This document shows, in pieces, positions 42,387 through 53,940 of a stretch of DNA of 64,000 nucleotides. The stretch's first letter is position 1. Each line of letters begins with the position of its first letter. A model generated the notes under the pieces. It searched no databases and was not told where the DNA came from. It was given only the letters and a program-made list of their open reading frames with translations. A program made the position numbers and the translations under genes. Origin of the DNA: Methylobacterium sp. PvR107 (GTDB lineage: Bacteria; Pseudomonadota; Alphaproteobacteria; Rhizobiales; Beijerinckiaceae); contig NZ_JAFIBW010000001.1 of assembly GCF_017833295.1 (NCBI RefSeq), positions 1,426,001 to 1,490,000 of the forward strand. The letters run 5' to 3'.

Positions 42387-43493
42387 TCAGTTGCCGTTGC
42401 GGGCCATTCGGGTGCGTCCGCCGCCATCCGCGACCGTCGGCAGCGGATCCTGCGTGCCGGACACGACCACGAGGCGCTGGACTTCGCCCCGCAGGAAGGC
42501 CTGGAGGAAGCGGTCGTAATCGCGGAACGACACGCAGCCGTTCGAATCGCCGCGCGGTCCCAGCATGAAGGTATGGGCCAGCAGGCCGACACGGCCATAC
42601 ACGGCCTCGCTGCCGCCGACCGGCGAGAGCCGGATGGCCCGCACGCCGTGGAACAGTTGCTCGCGCTCGGTCAGATCGTAGGTGCCCGGCGGGGTCGGTC
42701 CGCGCATCCGCACATTGACGAGACGGGGCTCGTCCAGACCCTCGCCGAGGCCGGAATGCGCCTCCAGGCGCTCGCCGTTCGGCAGCGTCACCGTCCGCGT
42801 GGCGATGTTGTAGACCGCGACACCGGCCGAGGCACTCGGCTCCCGGGAGAAAGGCAGCGGCGGCGAGATACGCCGCTGCGGCACGAGATCCGCCGGTTTG
42901 CTCTCCAGCGCCGTGTAGGCCAGAGCCGGGCCGTGCTCGATGCCGAACAGCTTCTCGAGGAACGAGCGCTCGTCGCTCGGCGGCGCGACCGGCTGGGCAG
43001 CCGGCTGCTCCCGGCGCGCCATCCGCCGGTCCGACCGGCGGACGAGGCCGGCACCGCCAGGGGACCGGAATTCCGGCGGACGCGGGACCGGCAGGGGAAT
43101 GATCACCGCCTCGCGCGGGGGCGCCGCGCTCTGGGTTTCCGCCTCGACATTGCCCTCGGGAGACGACGGAATTGCGGGCAGCGCGATCTGCGCCCAGGCC
43201 CAGCGCGACAGGGAGCCACCGGTCGCGTCGCGCCAAGTCTCGACGGCGGGTGCCTCGAAGGGCGGCGCGTCGGCTCTCGCCTCTGCGGGCGGCGACCTGT
43301 CGCGATTATCGGCGGGCGTGAAGGTTGCGGCCGTCCGGTTCGGCGATTCGTCGGGCTGCCTCCCGTGACGGAGGTGGCCACTCCCGACAGCGGCCATCAC
43401 CAGCGCCCCGGTCAGCACCGCGAGGGGTGCCGCGCAGGAGCGGCGCGCGCTCCGGGCTTCAGAACCGTCCAGCGGCACGGAATCGGTGGCCAT
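42387..43493 (-). CDS. DUF2778 (L,D-carboxypeptidase/transpeptidase-like) protein
   Basis: A 368-residue protein with one N-terminal membrane segment (SCAAPLAVLTGALVMAAVGS), a Pro-rich periplasmic linker and a C-terminal DUF2778 domain. The domain shows LPNGERLEAHSGLGEGLDEP, RMRGPTPPGTYDLTER and HTFMLGPRGDSNGCVSFRDY with the Cys of the catalytic SNGCVSF block. The related Tlde1 toxins act on peptidoglycan peptides, so a cell-wall role is likely. Located next to a lytic transglycosylase on the same strand. Confidence 0.78.
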   Translation of the reverse strand: MATDSVPLDGSEARSARRSCAAPLAVLTGALVMAAVGSGHLRHGRQPDESPNRTAATFTPADNRDRSPPAEARADAPPFEAPAVETWRDATGGSLSRWAWAQIALPAIPSSPEGNVEAETQSAAPPREAVIIPLPVPRPPEFRSPGGAGLVRRSDRRMARREQPAAQPVAPPSDERSFLEKLFGIEHGPALAYTALESKPADLVPQRRISPPLPFSREPSASAGVAVYNIATRTVTLPNGERLEAHSGLGEGLDEPRLVNVRMRGPTPPGTYDLTEREQLFHGVRAIRLSPVGGSEAVYGRVGLLAHTFMLGPRGDSNGCVSFRDYDRFLQAFLRGEVQRLVVVSGTQDPLPTVADGGGRTRMARNGN

Positions 43494-43729
43494 GTGATGC
43501 CCAGGCTCCTCGTCGCGAAGCGGGCGCTCGACCGACCATCGCAATGTCGACGGGCAAATCCCGAGGAATCACGACGGACCGACCGGCCCCGTCCACAGCG
43601 AAACAGCGGGGCCGGGCCGGCTTTTCTGGGGCGGCTCCATGGTCGATCTTGGATCGAGTGGGACCATTTTCGGGCGGGATGGAATCCGTTTCCGAAGGTT
43701 TCGGCCGCCGAAAAGGCGGCCGGAGACCA

Positions 43730-44524
43730 CTAGTCGTTGTCGATCTGGCGCCCGAGCAGCGCGATCGCCCGCTCGTAGACCGGGGCGGCGTTCCAGCCCT
43801 GGATCGCCGCGAAGTTCGGCTCACCCGGCTGGTAGCCAGCGCCCGCGCGCCATCCATGCGCCTTCAGGAAGTTGGCGGTGGACGACAGGGCGGCGCCGAC
43901 ATTGTTCAGATCGCCGGTGCCGTAGGTCAGCACGTTCTTGGGCAGGAACTGCGTGTGGCCGACCTCGCCGTGGGCCGCGCCGCGGGTGCTCGGCGACAGC
44001 AGACCCCGGTCGATCAGGGTCAGGGCCGCGTAGAGCTGGTCGGTGAAGTACTCCGACCGGCGGCAATCGTAGGCGAGCGTCGCCACGGCCGAGAGCGTGT
44101 TGACGTTGCCCCGCACCGCGCCGAAGCCCGTCTCCATGCCCCAGATCGCCAGGAGCGGGCCCGGCGGCACGCCGTAGCGCTGCTCAATCGAGTCGAACAG
44201 GGCCGCGTTCTGCCGCTTCAGTGCCCGGCCGCGCGAGACGATCGCCGGGCCGCCGCGCTTGGCGAGAAACTGCTCCAGCGACAGCTTGAAGCTGTGCTGC
44301 CCGCGATCGGCCGAGATGGTGGCCGTGGAGTAGGTGGTATTCTGGAGCGCCGCGAGGCTTGTCGCGCTGGCGCGGCCGCGCGCCTCCTCGGCGAATTGCC
44401 GCTTCCAGGTCTCGAAGCCGGCCGCATTGCTGCCGCACTGCGCCGCCCGGACCTGCCCGGCGCTGAAGGCGAGCCCGGCGATTGCTGCCACCGCCAGGAT
44501 CTGACGCCGCATCTTGTCTGTCAC
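43730..44524 (-). CDS. MltB-type lytic murein transglycosylase
   Basis: A 264-residue enzyme of the SLT_2/MltB type. Signal peptide ILAVAAIAGLAFSAGQVRAA. Catalytic Glu in LAIWGMETGFGAVRGNVNTL (near residue 129), followed by TLAYDCRRSEYFTDQLYAAL, GEVGHTQFLPKNVLTYGTGD and WNAAPVYERAIALLG. It cleaves peptidoglycan glycan chains to 1,6-anhydro ends. The GTG at 44524 was chosen because AAGGAG is 8 bases upstream; the GTG at 44533 overlaps that site. Confidence 0.88.
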   Translation of the reverse strand: MTDKMRRQILAVAAIAGLAFSAGQVRAAQCGSNAAGFETWKRQFAEEARGRASATSLAALQNTTYSTATISADRGQHSFKLSLEQFLAKRGGPAIVSRGRALKRQNAALFDSIEQRYGVPPGPLLAIWGMETGFGAVRGNVNTLSAVATLAYDCRRSEYFTDQLYAALTLIDRGLLSPSTRGAAHGEVGHTQFLPKNVLTYGTGDLNNVGAALSSTANFLKAHGWRAGAGYQPGEPNFAAIQGWNAAPVYERAIALLGRQIDND

Positions 44525-45134
44525 GCGAAACACTCCTTGGCGCGCAACCGCGCCCCGTCCTTATGGCGATACCGGGTCACATCTCGTCGATATCAGGGCG
44601 AGAAGATGTCGAAGGCGGGACCTCCGGCCGTCAGGTCTTCAAATCATCGCGCATTCGCGGCTTTACGGCGAGATGGCAGCCGCCAAGCCCTGTCCGCATC
44701 ATGAACAAGGCGTGTCGCGCTTCGGTTCACGCCGTGCGAAAGCCCGCGAAACAAGTTCGACGATCGACAGTGTTGCGCCGCTTCCATCCCAGGCGAACGC
44801 GCCGCCGGACGCTTTGCCAACGAAGTTAATCGGACAAAAAGCCCCCTACTTACTGTCACAACGCTGTCAAACGACAGTCATAGCTTTGCCGGCGGAAAGA
44901 TTTTGCTGGAGCTACGGTGTGGGCCTCACGACCTGCAGAGCAACGCGGCGCCCGCCGTTGCTTTGCCTCTCCTGACCGGCCCTCCGGTTCATCGCGAGAG
45001 CCTCCACGTTTCCGACGCCCGGTCGGCCTTCGGCAAGATCATCTTCCCCAGGACGGTGCTGATGCGCGCCGCAAGACCGCGGACGCGGAGCGGCGCGGCC
45101 ACTCTGACCTGACGGACAGCAAGACAGGACACCC
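44525..45134. other. Gap before the methyltransferase gene
   Basis: 610 bases without a clear gene. A short hairpin CTGTC-AAAC-GACAG lies at 44864-44877 and an ACTGTC/GACAGT pair spans 44852-44878. No strong promoter seen. Confidence 0.3.
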
Positions 45135-45821
45135 ATGGCCCTCGGAATGCACGGCACCGGCTCTTCGCGCGCGGGCACGCTCGGCCCCGACCTCGACCGC
45201 GACGGCGTCGCCAGGGCCTACGGCCGCTGGGCGCCGGTCTACGATCTGGTCTTCGGACCGGTCTTCGCCCAGGGACGTACCCTGGCGGCGGCCGCCGCCG
45301 AGCGGGTCGGCGGCCGAATCCTGGAGGTCGGCGTCGGGACGGGCCTCTCCCTGCCGGCCTATCGCCGGGCGCGCAGCATCGTCGGCATCGATATCTCGGC
45401 GCCCATGCTGGAAAAGGCGCGCCGGCGGGTCGCGCGGCTGGGTCTGCGGAATGTCGAGCGCCTTGCCGTCATGGACGCGGAACACCTCGATTTCGAGGAT
45501 GCGTCCTTCGACGTCGTGGTGGCGCAATACGTGGTCACGGCGGTGCCGAACCCGGAGGCGGCCCTCGAAGAGTTCGCCCGGGTGCTCCGCCCCGGCGGCG
45601 AAATCGTCATCACCACCCGGATCGGTGCCGAGGCCGGCCTGCGCCGCGCCGTCGAGCACGCCCTGGCCCCGGTGACGAGCCGACTCGGCTGGCGGACCGA
45701 GTTCGCCTGGAACCGCTACGCCGCCTGGGCCGCCAAGGCGCCGGTCGCGATCGTCGAGCGCCGGGCGCTCCCGCCGCTCGGCCACTTCTCACTGGTCCGC
45801 CTGCGCAAGCGCGACGCCTGA
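45135..45821 (+). CDS. PmtA-like phospholipid N-methyltransferase (Rhodobacter type)
   Basis: A 228-residue class I methyltransferase. The N-terminal AYGRWAPVYDLVFGPVFAQG and motif I GGRILEVGVGTGLSLPAYRR match the Rhodobacter-type phosphatidylethanolamine N-methyltransferase; VVGIDIS-like IVGIDISAPMLEKARRRVAR and LRPGGEIVITTRIG follow. It would methylate phosphatidylethanolamine stepwise to phosphatidylcholine. Closely similar UbiE-like enzymes with other substrates exist, so the lipid role is likely but not proven. Confidence 0.78.
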   Translation: MALGMHGTGSSRAGTLGPDLDRDGVARAYGRWAPVYDLVFGPVFAQGRTLAAAAAERVGGRILEVGVGTGLSLPAYRRARSIVGIDISAPMLEKARRRVARLGLRNVERLAVMDAEHLDFEDASFDVVVAQYVVTAVPNPEAALEEFARVLRPGGEIVITTRIGAEAGLRRAVEHALAPVTSRLGWRTEFAWNRYAAWAAKAPVAIVERRALPPLGHFSLVRLRKRDA

Positions 45822-45874
45822 GGCCGGGCAAAATCTCTCATCAGCCCACAACCATCCGATCGGGGAAGCACATC

Positions 45875-46486
45875 ATGGCGAGCTTCATGGAAGCGCTGCG
45901 CGTCCAGCGCTGGGACGATCACCGCTACTATCACCACAACCGCGTCAACCAGACCTTGCACGTGGTCAGCGCTGTCAGCTTCCTGGTGGCCTACGCGCTG
46001 GCATTCAAGGATCCGGCGACGGCTGCGTTGATCGGCTGGCTCGTGGCCATGACCTCACGGCAGGCCGGCCACCTGTTCTTCGAGCCGAAAGGCTACGATC
46101 ACGTCAACGAGGCCACGCACGAGCACAAGGAGGAGATCAAGGTCGGCTACAACCTTCAGCGCAAGATCGTGCTGCTGGCGATCTGGGCGCTCTCGCCGCT
46201 GCCGCTCTACGTCGATCCGAGCCTGTTCGGGCTGATCGCCCCGCACCAGACGACGACCGACCTGATCCGCAATGTCGGCTGGATCTGGCTGTGGCTCGCC
46301 TTGGCGGGCCTGCTGTTCCGCATGATGCAGCTGTTCATCCAGCGCGACCTGCAGACCGGCCTTGTCTGGGTGACGAAGATCCTCACCGACCCGTTCCACG
46401 ATATCAAGCTCTACCACAGGGCGCCCCTGGCGCTGCTGCATGGCGAGTTGATCGAGGAGCACGAGCCGCACGAGCGCGGCGCCTGA
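45875..46486 (+). CDS. Mpo1-like (DUF962) membrane protein
   Basis: A 203-residue protein with about four hydrophobic segments (TLHVVSAVSFLVAYALAFKD, ATAALIGWLVAMTSRQAGHL, IVLLAIWALSPLPLY, LALAGLLFRMMQLF). WDDHRYYHHNRVNQTLH and RQAGHLFFEPKGYDH recall the conserved His residues of Mpo1-like proteins, which include an iron-dependent dioxygenase in fatty-acid alpha-oxidation. The resemblance is partial. It follows the PmtA-like gene by 53 bases and is probably co-transcribed. Confidence 0.55.
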   Translation: MASFMEALRVQRWDDHRYYHHNRVNQTLHVVSAVSFLVAYALAFKDPATAALIGWLVAMTSRQAGHLFFEPKGYDHVNEATHEHKEEIKVGYNLQRKIVLLAIWALSPLPLYVDPSLFGLIAPHQTTTDLIRNVGWIWLWLALAGLLFRMMQLFIQRDLQTGLVWVTKILTDPFHDIKLYHRAPLALLHGELIEEHEPHERGA

Positions 46487-46532
46487 GCGCGGATCGATGC
46501 GCCGGGCCACGTATCGGCCCGGCGCGCCTGGA

Positions 46533-48224
46533 TCAGGCTTGGTCCGGCGCGCGCAGCCCCAGCCAGCCGCCGAGCCTGCCCAGCTTGACCGCCGCGACCT
46601 CGCGCAGGATCGACCGACGGATCGCCGTGTCGCTGGGCGCCGTCCCGTCCCACCAGCCATCCGCCCGCATGGCGCGCGCCGCCGCCACGAACCGGCGCGC
46701 GACGGCCTCGAAGGCGGGATCGTCATAGGCGAGGCTGAAGATCATCCGGCCGGTCCCGACCCACGACAGGGCCAGCCCCTCGGCGCGCAGGTAGAATTGC
46801 AGCATCCAATTGTAACGGGACGGCTTGGTGTACAGGACCGTCCAGACCGTGGACATGTGGGCCACGCGCACCGGCAACTCAGCCTCCGCCAGCATCTCGT
46901 TGAGGCGCGTCGCCCGCGCATCCCATGTCGCGTCGAGATCGCGGTAGAGCGCGGCGACCTCCTGGGTCTCGAGGCGGTCGAGGAACGCGCTCATGGCGCC
47001 CATCACGTAGGGGTGGGCGTTGAAGGTGCCTCGGGCGAAGCAGATGTCGACCGGCCGGTCGTCCCGGTAGCGCTGCATCAGATCGGCACGGCCGCACAGC
47101 ACCCCGACCGGCAGGCCGCCGCCCAGCGTCTTGCCGTAGGTGACCATGTCGGCACGCAGGCCGAAATATGCCTGCGCCCCGCCGCGGGCGAGGCGGAATC
47201 CCAAAAAGACCTCGTCGAGGATCAGCACGATGCCCCGGGCCGTGCACACCGCTCGCAAATCGCGCAGCCATCGTGTGTAGGCAGCCCGGTCGAACGCGGC
47301 CCGGCGGGCGCTGTCGACCAGTGCGGAATCGGCGGGCGCCGCGGCATTGGGGTGCATGGCCTGAAGCGGGTTGACCAGCACGCAGGCCACGTCCCGGCGC
47401 GTCGACAGCACCCGCAGGGTCCGCTCGGACATGTCGGCCAGGGTCAGCGTGTCGCGCGTGGGGACCGGGTTGCCGATGCCCGGCTGCACCTCGCCCCACC
47501 AGCCGTGATAGGCGCCGCACAGGCGCACGATGCGTCGCCGTCCGGTGTGATAGCGGGCGAGTCGCACCGCCTGCATCACCGCCTCGGTGCCGGACATGTG
47601 GAACGAGACCTCGTCGAGGCCCGAAAGCGCCCTCAGTCGCGCCACGTTGCCGGTGACGACCGGATGGAGCGGGCCCAGCACAGGGCCGAGGGCCGAGACC
47701 CGCGCGGCCCCCTCCTCCAGGCAGGCCCGGTAGACATCGACTCCGAACAGGTTAACGCCGTAGGAGCCGGCAAGGTCGTAGAACACGTTCCCGTCGAGAT
47801 CCGTGACGGTCACGCCTTCGGCGGCGGCCGCGAAGGCGCCGCTGCCCAGGTGATCGCGGACGTGCCGCGCATACTGGAACGGGACCCGGTAGAGCCCGGT
47901 GAACTGGAGGTCCGACAGGCCGTCGCGCAAAGCTGCGGTCTCGGCCCGGGTTCGGGGGAAGCGCGTGCGGAACACATCGGCGAGCCGCGCGAAGCCCGCC
48001 TCGCGGCGCCGGGCCACGGCCTCGTCCGGATCATCGGAGCGGAAGAAGCCGCGCTCGGAATAGGCGTAGTGCGGGATCAGTCCAGCGACGCGCCGGGCCA
48101 TCCGCGCATGGCCCGTGAGCGAGGGGTGCTTCGCCCGGGACAAGTGCAGGCGCTGCACCGCCCGCGGCAAAGCGAGGAGCGCGACGGCTGTGGTGGCGGA
48201 CAGGGCGGTGAGGAGCGCAGACAT
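46533..48224 (-). CDS. Class-III aminotransferase (glutamate-1-semialdehyde aminomutase-like) with N-terminal membrane helix
   Basis: A 563-residue PLP enzyme. The PLP Lys is in DMVTYGKTLGGGLPVGVLCG (near residue 365), with ILDEVFLGFRLARGGAQAYF before it and FHMSGTEAVMQAVRLARYHT earlier. It is about 130 residues longer than HemL: the N-terminus starts MSALLTALSATTAVALLALP, a membrane helix, followed by a domain with PHYAYSERGFFRSDDPDE. Thus it is likely bound to the inner membrane. It is divergent from a phosphatidylserine decarboxylase-like gene by 32 bases. Substrate unknown; an amino-lipid or phosphorylated amine are options. Confidence 0.8.
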   Translation of the reverse strand: MSALLTALSATTAVALLALPRAVQRLHLSRAKHPSLTGHARMARRVAGLIPHYAYSERGFFRSDDPDEAVARRREAGFARLADVFRTRFPRTRAETAALRDGLSDLQFTGLYRVPFQYARHVRDHLGSGAFAAAAEGVTVTDLDGNVFYDLAGSYGVNLFGVDVYRACLEEGAARVSALGPVLGPLHPVVTGNVARLRALSGLDEVSFHMSGTEAVMQAVRLARYHTGRRRIVRLCGAYHGWWGEVQPGIGNPVPTRDTLTLADMSERTLRVLSTRRDVACVLVNPLQAMHPNAAAPADSALVDSARRAAFDRAAYTRWLRDLRAVCTARGIVLILDEVFLGFRLARGGAQAYFGLRADMVTYGKTLGGGLPVGVLCGRADLMQRYRDDRPVDICFARGTFNAHPYVMGAMSAFLDRLETQEVAALYRDLDATWDARATRLNEMLAEAELPVRVAHMSTVWTVLYTKPSRYNWMLQFYLRAEGLALSWVGTGRMIFSLAYDDPAFEAVARRFVAAARAMRADGWWDGTAPSDTAIRRSILREVAAVKLGRLGGWLGLRAPDQA

Positions 48225-48256
48225 TGCCCCGCGCCCTATCGGAGGCGGTTCACGGC

Positions 48257-49156
48257 ATGATGACGGTTCCCGGATCGCGGCTGCGCAGGGCTCTGGCACG
48301 CGTGGGCGCGCAGGAGGATCTGAACTTCCTGCTGACCAATCGACTTCCACGCCGCCTCGCCACCCGCTTCATGGGCTGGTTCAGCCGCATCGAGCAGCCC
48401 TGGGTGCGCGACCTCTCGATCGCGACGTGGCGCCTGTTCTGCGACGTGGATCTCAGCGACGCGCGTGACACGCGGTTCCCGAGTCTCCACGCCGCCTTCG
48501 TGCGCGCCCTCCAGCCCGAAGCCCGGCCGATCGCGGCCGATCCCGCGATCCTCACGAGCCCGAGCGACGCGATCCTGGGTGCGCACGGACGGATCGAGGC
48601 AGGACGGCTGTACCAGATCAAGGGCCTGTCTTACCGGCTCGCGGATCTGCTCGGCGGCGATGAGGCGCTGGCGCGCGTCCACGAGGGCGGCACCTACGCG
48701 ACCCTGCGCCTGACCGCCGGGATGTACCATCGCTTCCACGCGCCGCATGACCTGCGCGTCGAGTCGGTCCGGCACATCTGGGGTGACACCTGGAATGTGA
48801 ACCCGATCGCGCTGAAGCGCGTCGAGGCGCTGTTCTGCCGCAACGAGCGGGCGGTCCTGCATCTGCGCGTGGGAGAGCGCAGCCATCCCGTTACGCTGGT
48901 GCCGGTGGCCGCGATCCTCGTCGCAGGCCTGCGACTTGGCTTCCTCCCGGAGGCGGTCGATCTGCGCGCCACGGGAGGCCGGACACTGTCCTGCACGACC
49001 CAACTCCGCAAGGGCGCGGAAATGGGCTGGTTCGAGCACGGCTCGACCATCGTGGTGCTGGCACCTCCGGGTTTCACGCTCTGGCCGGCCCTGCGCGAGG
49101 GTGTGCCGCTGCGCATGGGCGAGCCGTTGATGCGCATCTCAGACGGGCCGGCCTGA
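48257..49156 (+). CDS. Phosphatidylserine decarboxylase-like enzyme
   Basis: A 299-residue protein of the PSD family. The self-cleavage motif is GWFEHGSTIVVLAP (Gly-Ser-Thr; Ser near residue 262), close to the LGST of E. coli Psd, where cleavage makes the pyruvoyl group. YLRLTAGMYHRFHAP-like ATLRLTAGMYHRFHAPHDLR and DTWNVNPIALKRVEALFCRN, NERAVL are further family blocks. It removes CO2 from phosphatidylserine or a related head group. The ATG at 48257 follows a GGAGG site; a TTG 33 bases upstream is the alternative. Confidence 0.85.
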   Translation: MMTVPGSRLRRALARVGAQEDLNFLLTNRLPRRLATRFMGWFSRIEQPWVRDLSIATWRLFCDVDLSDARDTRFPSLHAAFVRALQPEARPIAADPAILTSPSDAILGAHGRIEAGRLYQIKGLSYRLADLLGGDEALARVHEGGTYATLRLTAGMYHRFHAPHDLRVESVRHIWGDTWNVNPIALKRVEALFCRNERAVLHLRVGERSHPVTLVPVAAILVAGLRLGFLPEAVDLRATGGRTLSCTTQLRKGAEMGWFEHGSTIVVLAPPGFTLWPALREGVPLRMGEPLMRISDGPA

Positions 49157-49163
49157 GCTGCCG

Positions 49164-50822
49164 TCACGCTGCGTGAACGGCCGCCAGAAACTCGGTGACC
49201 GCGGTGCTGAGTTCGCCCGACTGACGAGACAGGTCCGAGGCGGCCTCCAGCACTTGGGCTGCGGCGGTGCCAGTCTCCGCGGCGGCCTGCGACACCGACC
49301 CGATGTTGAGCGTGACCGCCTGAGTTCCGTCCGCCGCCTGGTTGACGTTGCGCACGATCTCCTGCGTGACCGCTCCCTGCTCTTCCATCGAGGCCGCTAC
49401 GGCGACGGCGATCGTCCTAAGATCCAGGACGGTGGTCGTGATGGCCTGGATGGCATCGACCGCGCGATGCGTTTCGCCCTGGATGGCCGCGACCTGAGCG
49501 GCGATCGTCTCCGTGGCCTTGGCGGTCTGGGTCGCCAGTTGCTTGACTTCGCCCGCCACCACCGCGAAGCCCTGCCCCGCCTCACCGGCCTCGATGGTCG
49601 CGTTGAGGGCGAGAAGGCTGGTCTGCGCGGCGATGCCGGCGATCAGGCTGATCACGGTTCCGATCCGTTCGGCGCCGTCAGCCAGTCCCATCACCAGCGC
49701 GTTCGTCTCGGCGGCATCGGCGGCCGCTCGCTCCGCCATGTCGCTGGACCGGGCGATCTGGCCATTGATCGCGCCGATCGAGACCGCCAGCTCTTCGCTG
49801 GCTGCCGCCACGGTCTGTACATTCGCTGAGGTCTGCTCGGCGGCCGACGAGACGTTGACCGACTTGGCGGCGGTCTGATCGGCATTGCGGCTCATGACCC
49901 GAGCCGCAGCTTCCATCTCGCTGGCGGCATGCGCGAGCGTGTGCGTCATGCGTTCGACCTGGATGCGGAACGCCCGTGTGGCGTGATCGAGCCTCTCCGC
50001 GCGAAGGGTCTTGACCGCCTGCTCGGTCGCCGCCGCCTCGTCCGCCTCGCGCTTCGCGACGAGCGCGTCCTTGAAGATCTGGACGGCCCTGACCATGGCG
50101 CCGATCTCGTCGCGGCGCTCCGCCCCGCCGAGCCGGACGGCGAGATCCCCCGAGGCGAGGCGGTTCATCGTCGCTGTCGTCTCGCCGATGGGCCGCGTCA
50201 CTTGGACGAGGATCACGACGACGCCGTACGCGACCGCGATCGCGGCGGCGGCAAGCATGATGAGGAGCAGGATCCTCAGGCGCCGCGCCATCGCGTCCGC
50301 ACGATCGAACTGGGCGCGGGCCTCGCGGACTTGCAGGTCGGTCAGCCTGCTGATGCCGATCGACGTCGGCGCCATGGCGTGGAGCAGCTCGACTTTCGCG
50401 GCCGCGATGGCATCCGGCTCCTGCGCTTTGAGCGCTCGGCTGAGACCGGTGAGGATGGCCGCGTTGCGTCCGAGCTGGGGCTCGAGATCCGCGATCAGCT
50501 GTTTCTCTTCCGGTGTCAGGTAGGTGGCCAGGTATTCGGTCCAGACCCGTTGCGCGCGCGCGAGCTCACGATCCACGGTTGTGGCAGCCTCGACTCGATC
50601 GGCAGCGGGCGTATCGACCGTGCGCACCACGACGAGGATGGCGTCGTACGCGTCCCGCAAGGTGCTGAACTGGCTGAGCGGCACAATCCGGTCTCTGAAG
50701 ATGGTCTCCAGGCTTTCGGAGTTGCTGCGCAACGCATAGGTCCCGAGCGCGACCGACGTGAAAAGGAGAGCGCCCAGCATCGCGAGAAGCGCAATGAGCC
50801 GCGCCTTGATCGAGATCTTCAT
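49164..50822 (-). CDS. Methyl-accepting chemotaxis protein with shortened signalling tip
   Basis: A 552-residue chemoreceptor. One membrane segment near residue 14 ([20 protein letters not shown]), a periplasmic helical ligand domain ([17 protein letters not shown]), a second segment ([20 protein letters not shown]), HAMP ([20 protein letters not shown]) and a coiled-coil cytoplasmic domain. The hairpin tip reads [20 protein letters not shown]. Usual receptors have TIEAARAGEAG, so three residues including the conserved Arg are missing in an otherwise intact domain. No pentapeptide CheR tether is present at the end. It converges with the decarboxylase gene with 7 bases between. Confidence 0.9.
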   Translation of the reverse strand: MKISIKARLIALLAMLGALLFTSVALGTYALRSNSESLETIFRDRIVPLSQFSTLRDAYDAILVVVRTVDTPAADRVEAATTVDRELARAQRVWTEYLATYLTPEEKQLIADLEPQLGRNAAILTGLSRALKAQEPDAIAAAKVELLHAMAPTSIGISRLTDLQVREARAQFDRADAMARRLRILLLIMLAAAAIAVAYGVVVILVQVTRPIGETTATMNRLASGDLAVRLGGAERRDEIGAMVRAVQIFKDALVAKREADEAAATEQAVKTLRAERLDHATRAFRIQVERMTHTLAHAASEMEAAARVMSRNADQTAAKSVNVSSAAEQTSANVQTVAAASEELAVSIGAINGQIARSSDMAERAAADAAETNALVMGLADGAERIGTVISLIAGIAAQTSLLALNATIEAGEAGQGFAVVAGEVKQLATQTAKATETIAAQVAAIQGETHRAVDAIQAITTTVLDLRTIAVAVAASMEEQGAVTQEIVRNVNQAADGTQAVTLNIGSVSQAAAETGTAAAQVLEAASDLSRQSGELSTAVTEFLAAVHAA

Positions 50823-51256
50823 CGAGGGTGATCGCGTCGTCGAACCGAAGCTGAAATGCTCTGTCGGTCTAGCATCGTGCTGGCGCGGTTCAAGTGTAGG
50901 ACGCGACAAGTCTCAATGCATTGGCAATAAAGACAGATCTTCCCTTCGATGGCTGCGAAGATGGGTCTAGATCGCCGGAAGGTCCCAGTGATCGCTCCCG
51001 TCCCGAGTTCGCAATGGCCCAAGATCGTTTGCCGCGACGGCATCGACGTCGGAAACCGGGCGTCAAATGTGCGCGACTGTCACCGTTGGACGCGCTCCGA
51101 CCGTCTGCGTCTGGTCCCGATCGGCCGCCCAGTCCGAACTGCCTGACGCGGAGGCTGGTGCCTATAGCCGACTCGCGCGCCACCACAGGATGAGGTGGAC
51201 GGTAGGGTACCCGTCGGAAACGCAGTCCGGCGGGCAAGGGCCGGCTGGAAACGGGA
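50823..51256. other. Gap between the chemoreceptor and gyrB
   Basis: About 430 bases without a gene. The chemoreceptor promoter should lie at the left end and the gyrB terminator hairpin at the right end. Nothing else supported. Confidence 0.35.
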
Positions 51257-51291
51257 CGCGCCGTCCGCTTCGTTGCGAAGCGGACGGCGCG
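51257..51291 (-). terminator. Terminator hairpin of gyrB
   Basis: CGCGCCGTCCGCTTCG, 3-base loop TTG, CGAAGCGGACGGCGCG: a perfect 16-bp stem ending 27 bases beyond the gyrB stop. On the minus strand it is followed by a weak T stretch (CGTTT). It is the strongest intrinsic terminator seen in the window. Confidence 0.8.
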
Positions 51292-51317
51292 GTTCGTCGG
51301 GGTGGTCCGGTCCTGAC

Positions 51318-53831
<2,514 letters not shown>

Positions 53832-53940
53832 TCACTTTGATCCGCCTGATATAGGGGTTCCGCGTTGAGATTGCACGATTTTACCGGCTCGAGGCGGGAC
53901 CGGATCCTCGCTTTTCTGACGCTCCCGGCTTAACGCCGCG

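Noticed and set aside
42255..43733. Long plus-strand frame across the DUF2778 gene
   Set aside because: Antisense to a gene with a recognised domain and membrane segment; no ribosome site or homology-like pattern.
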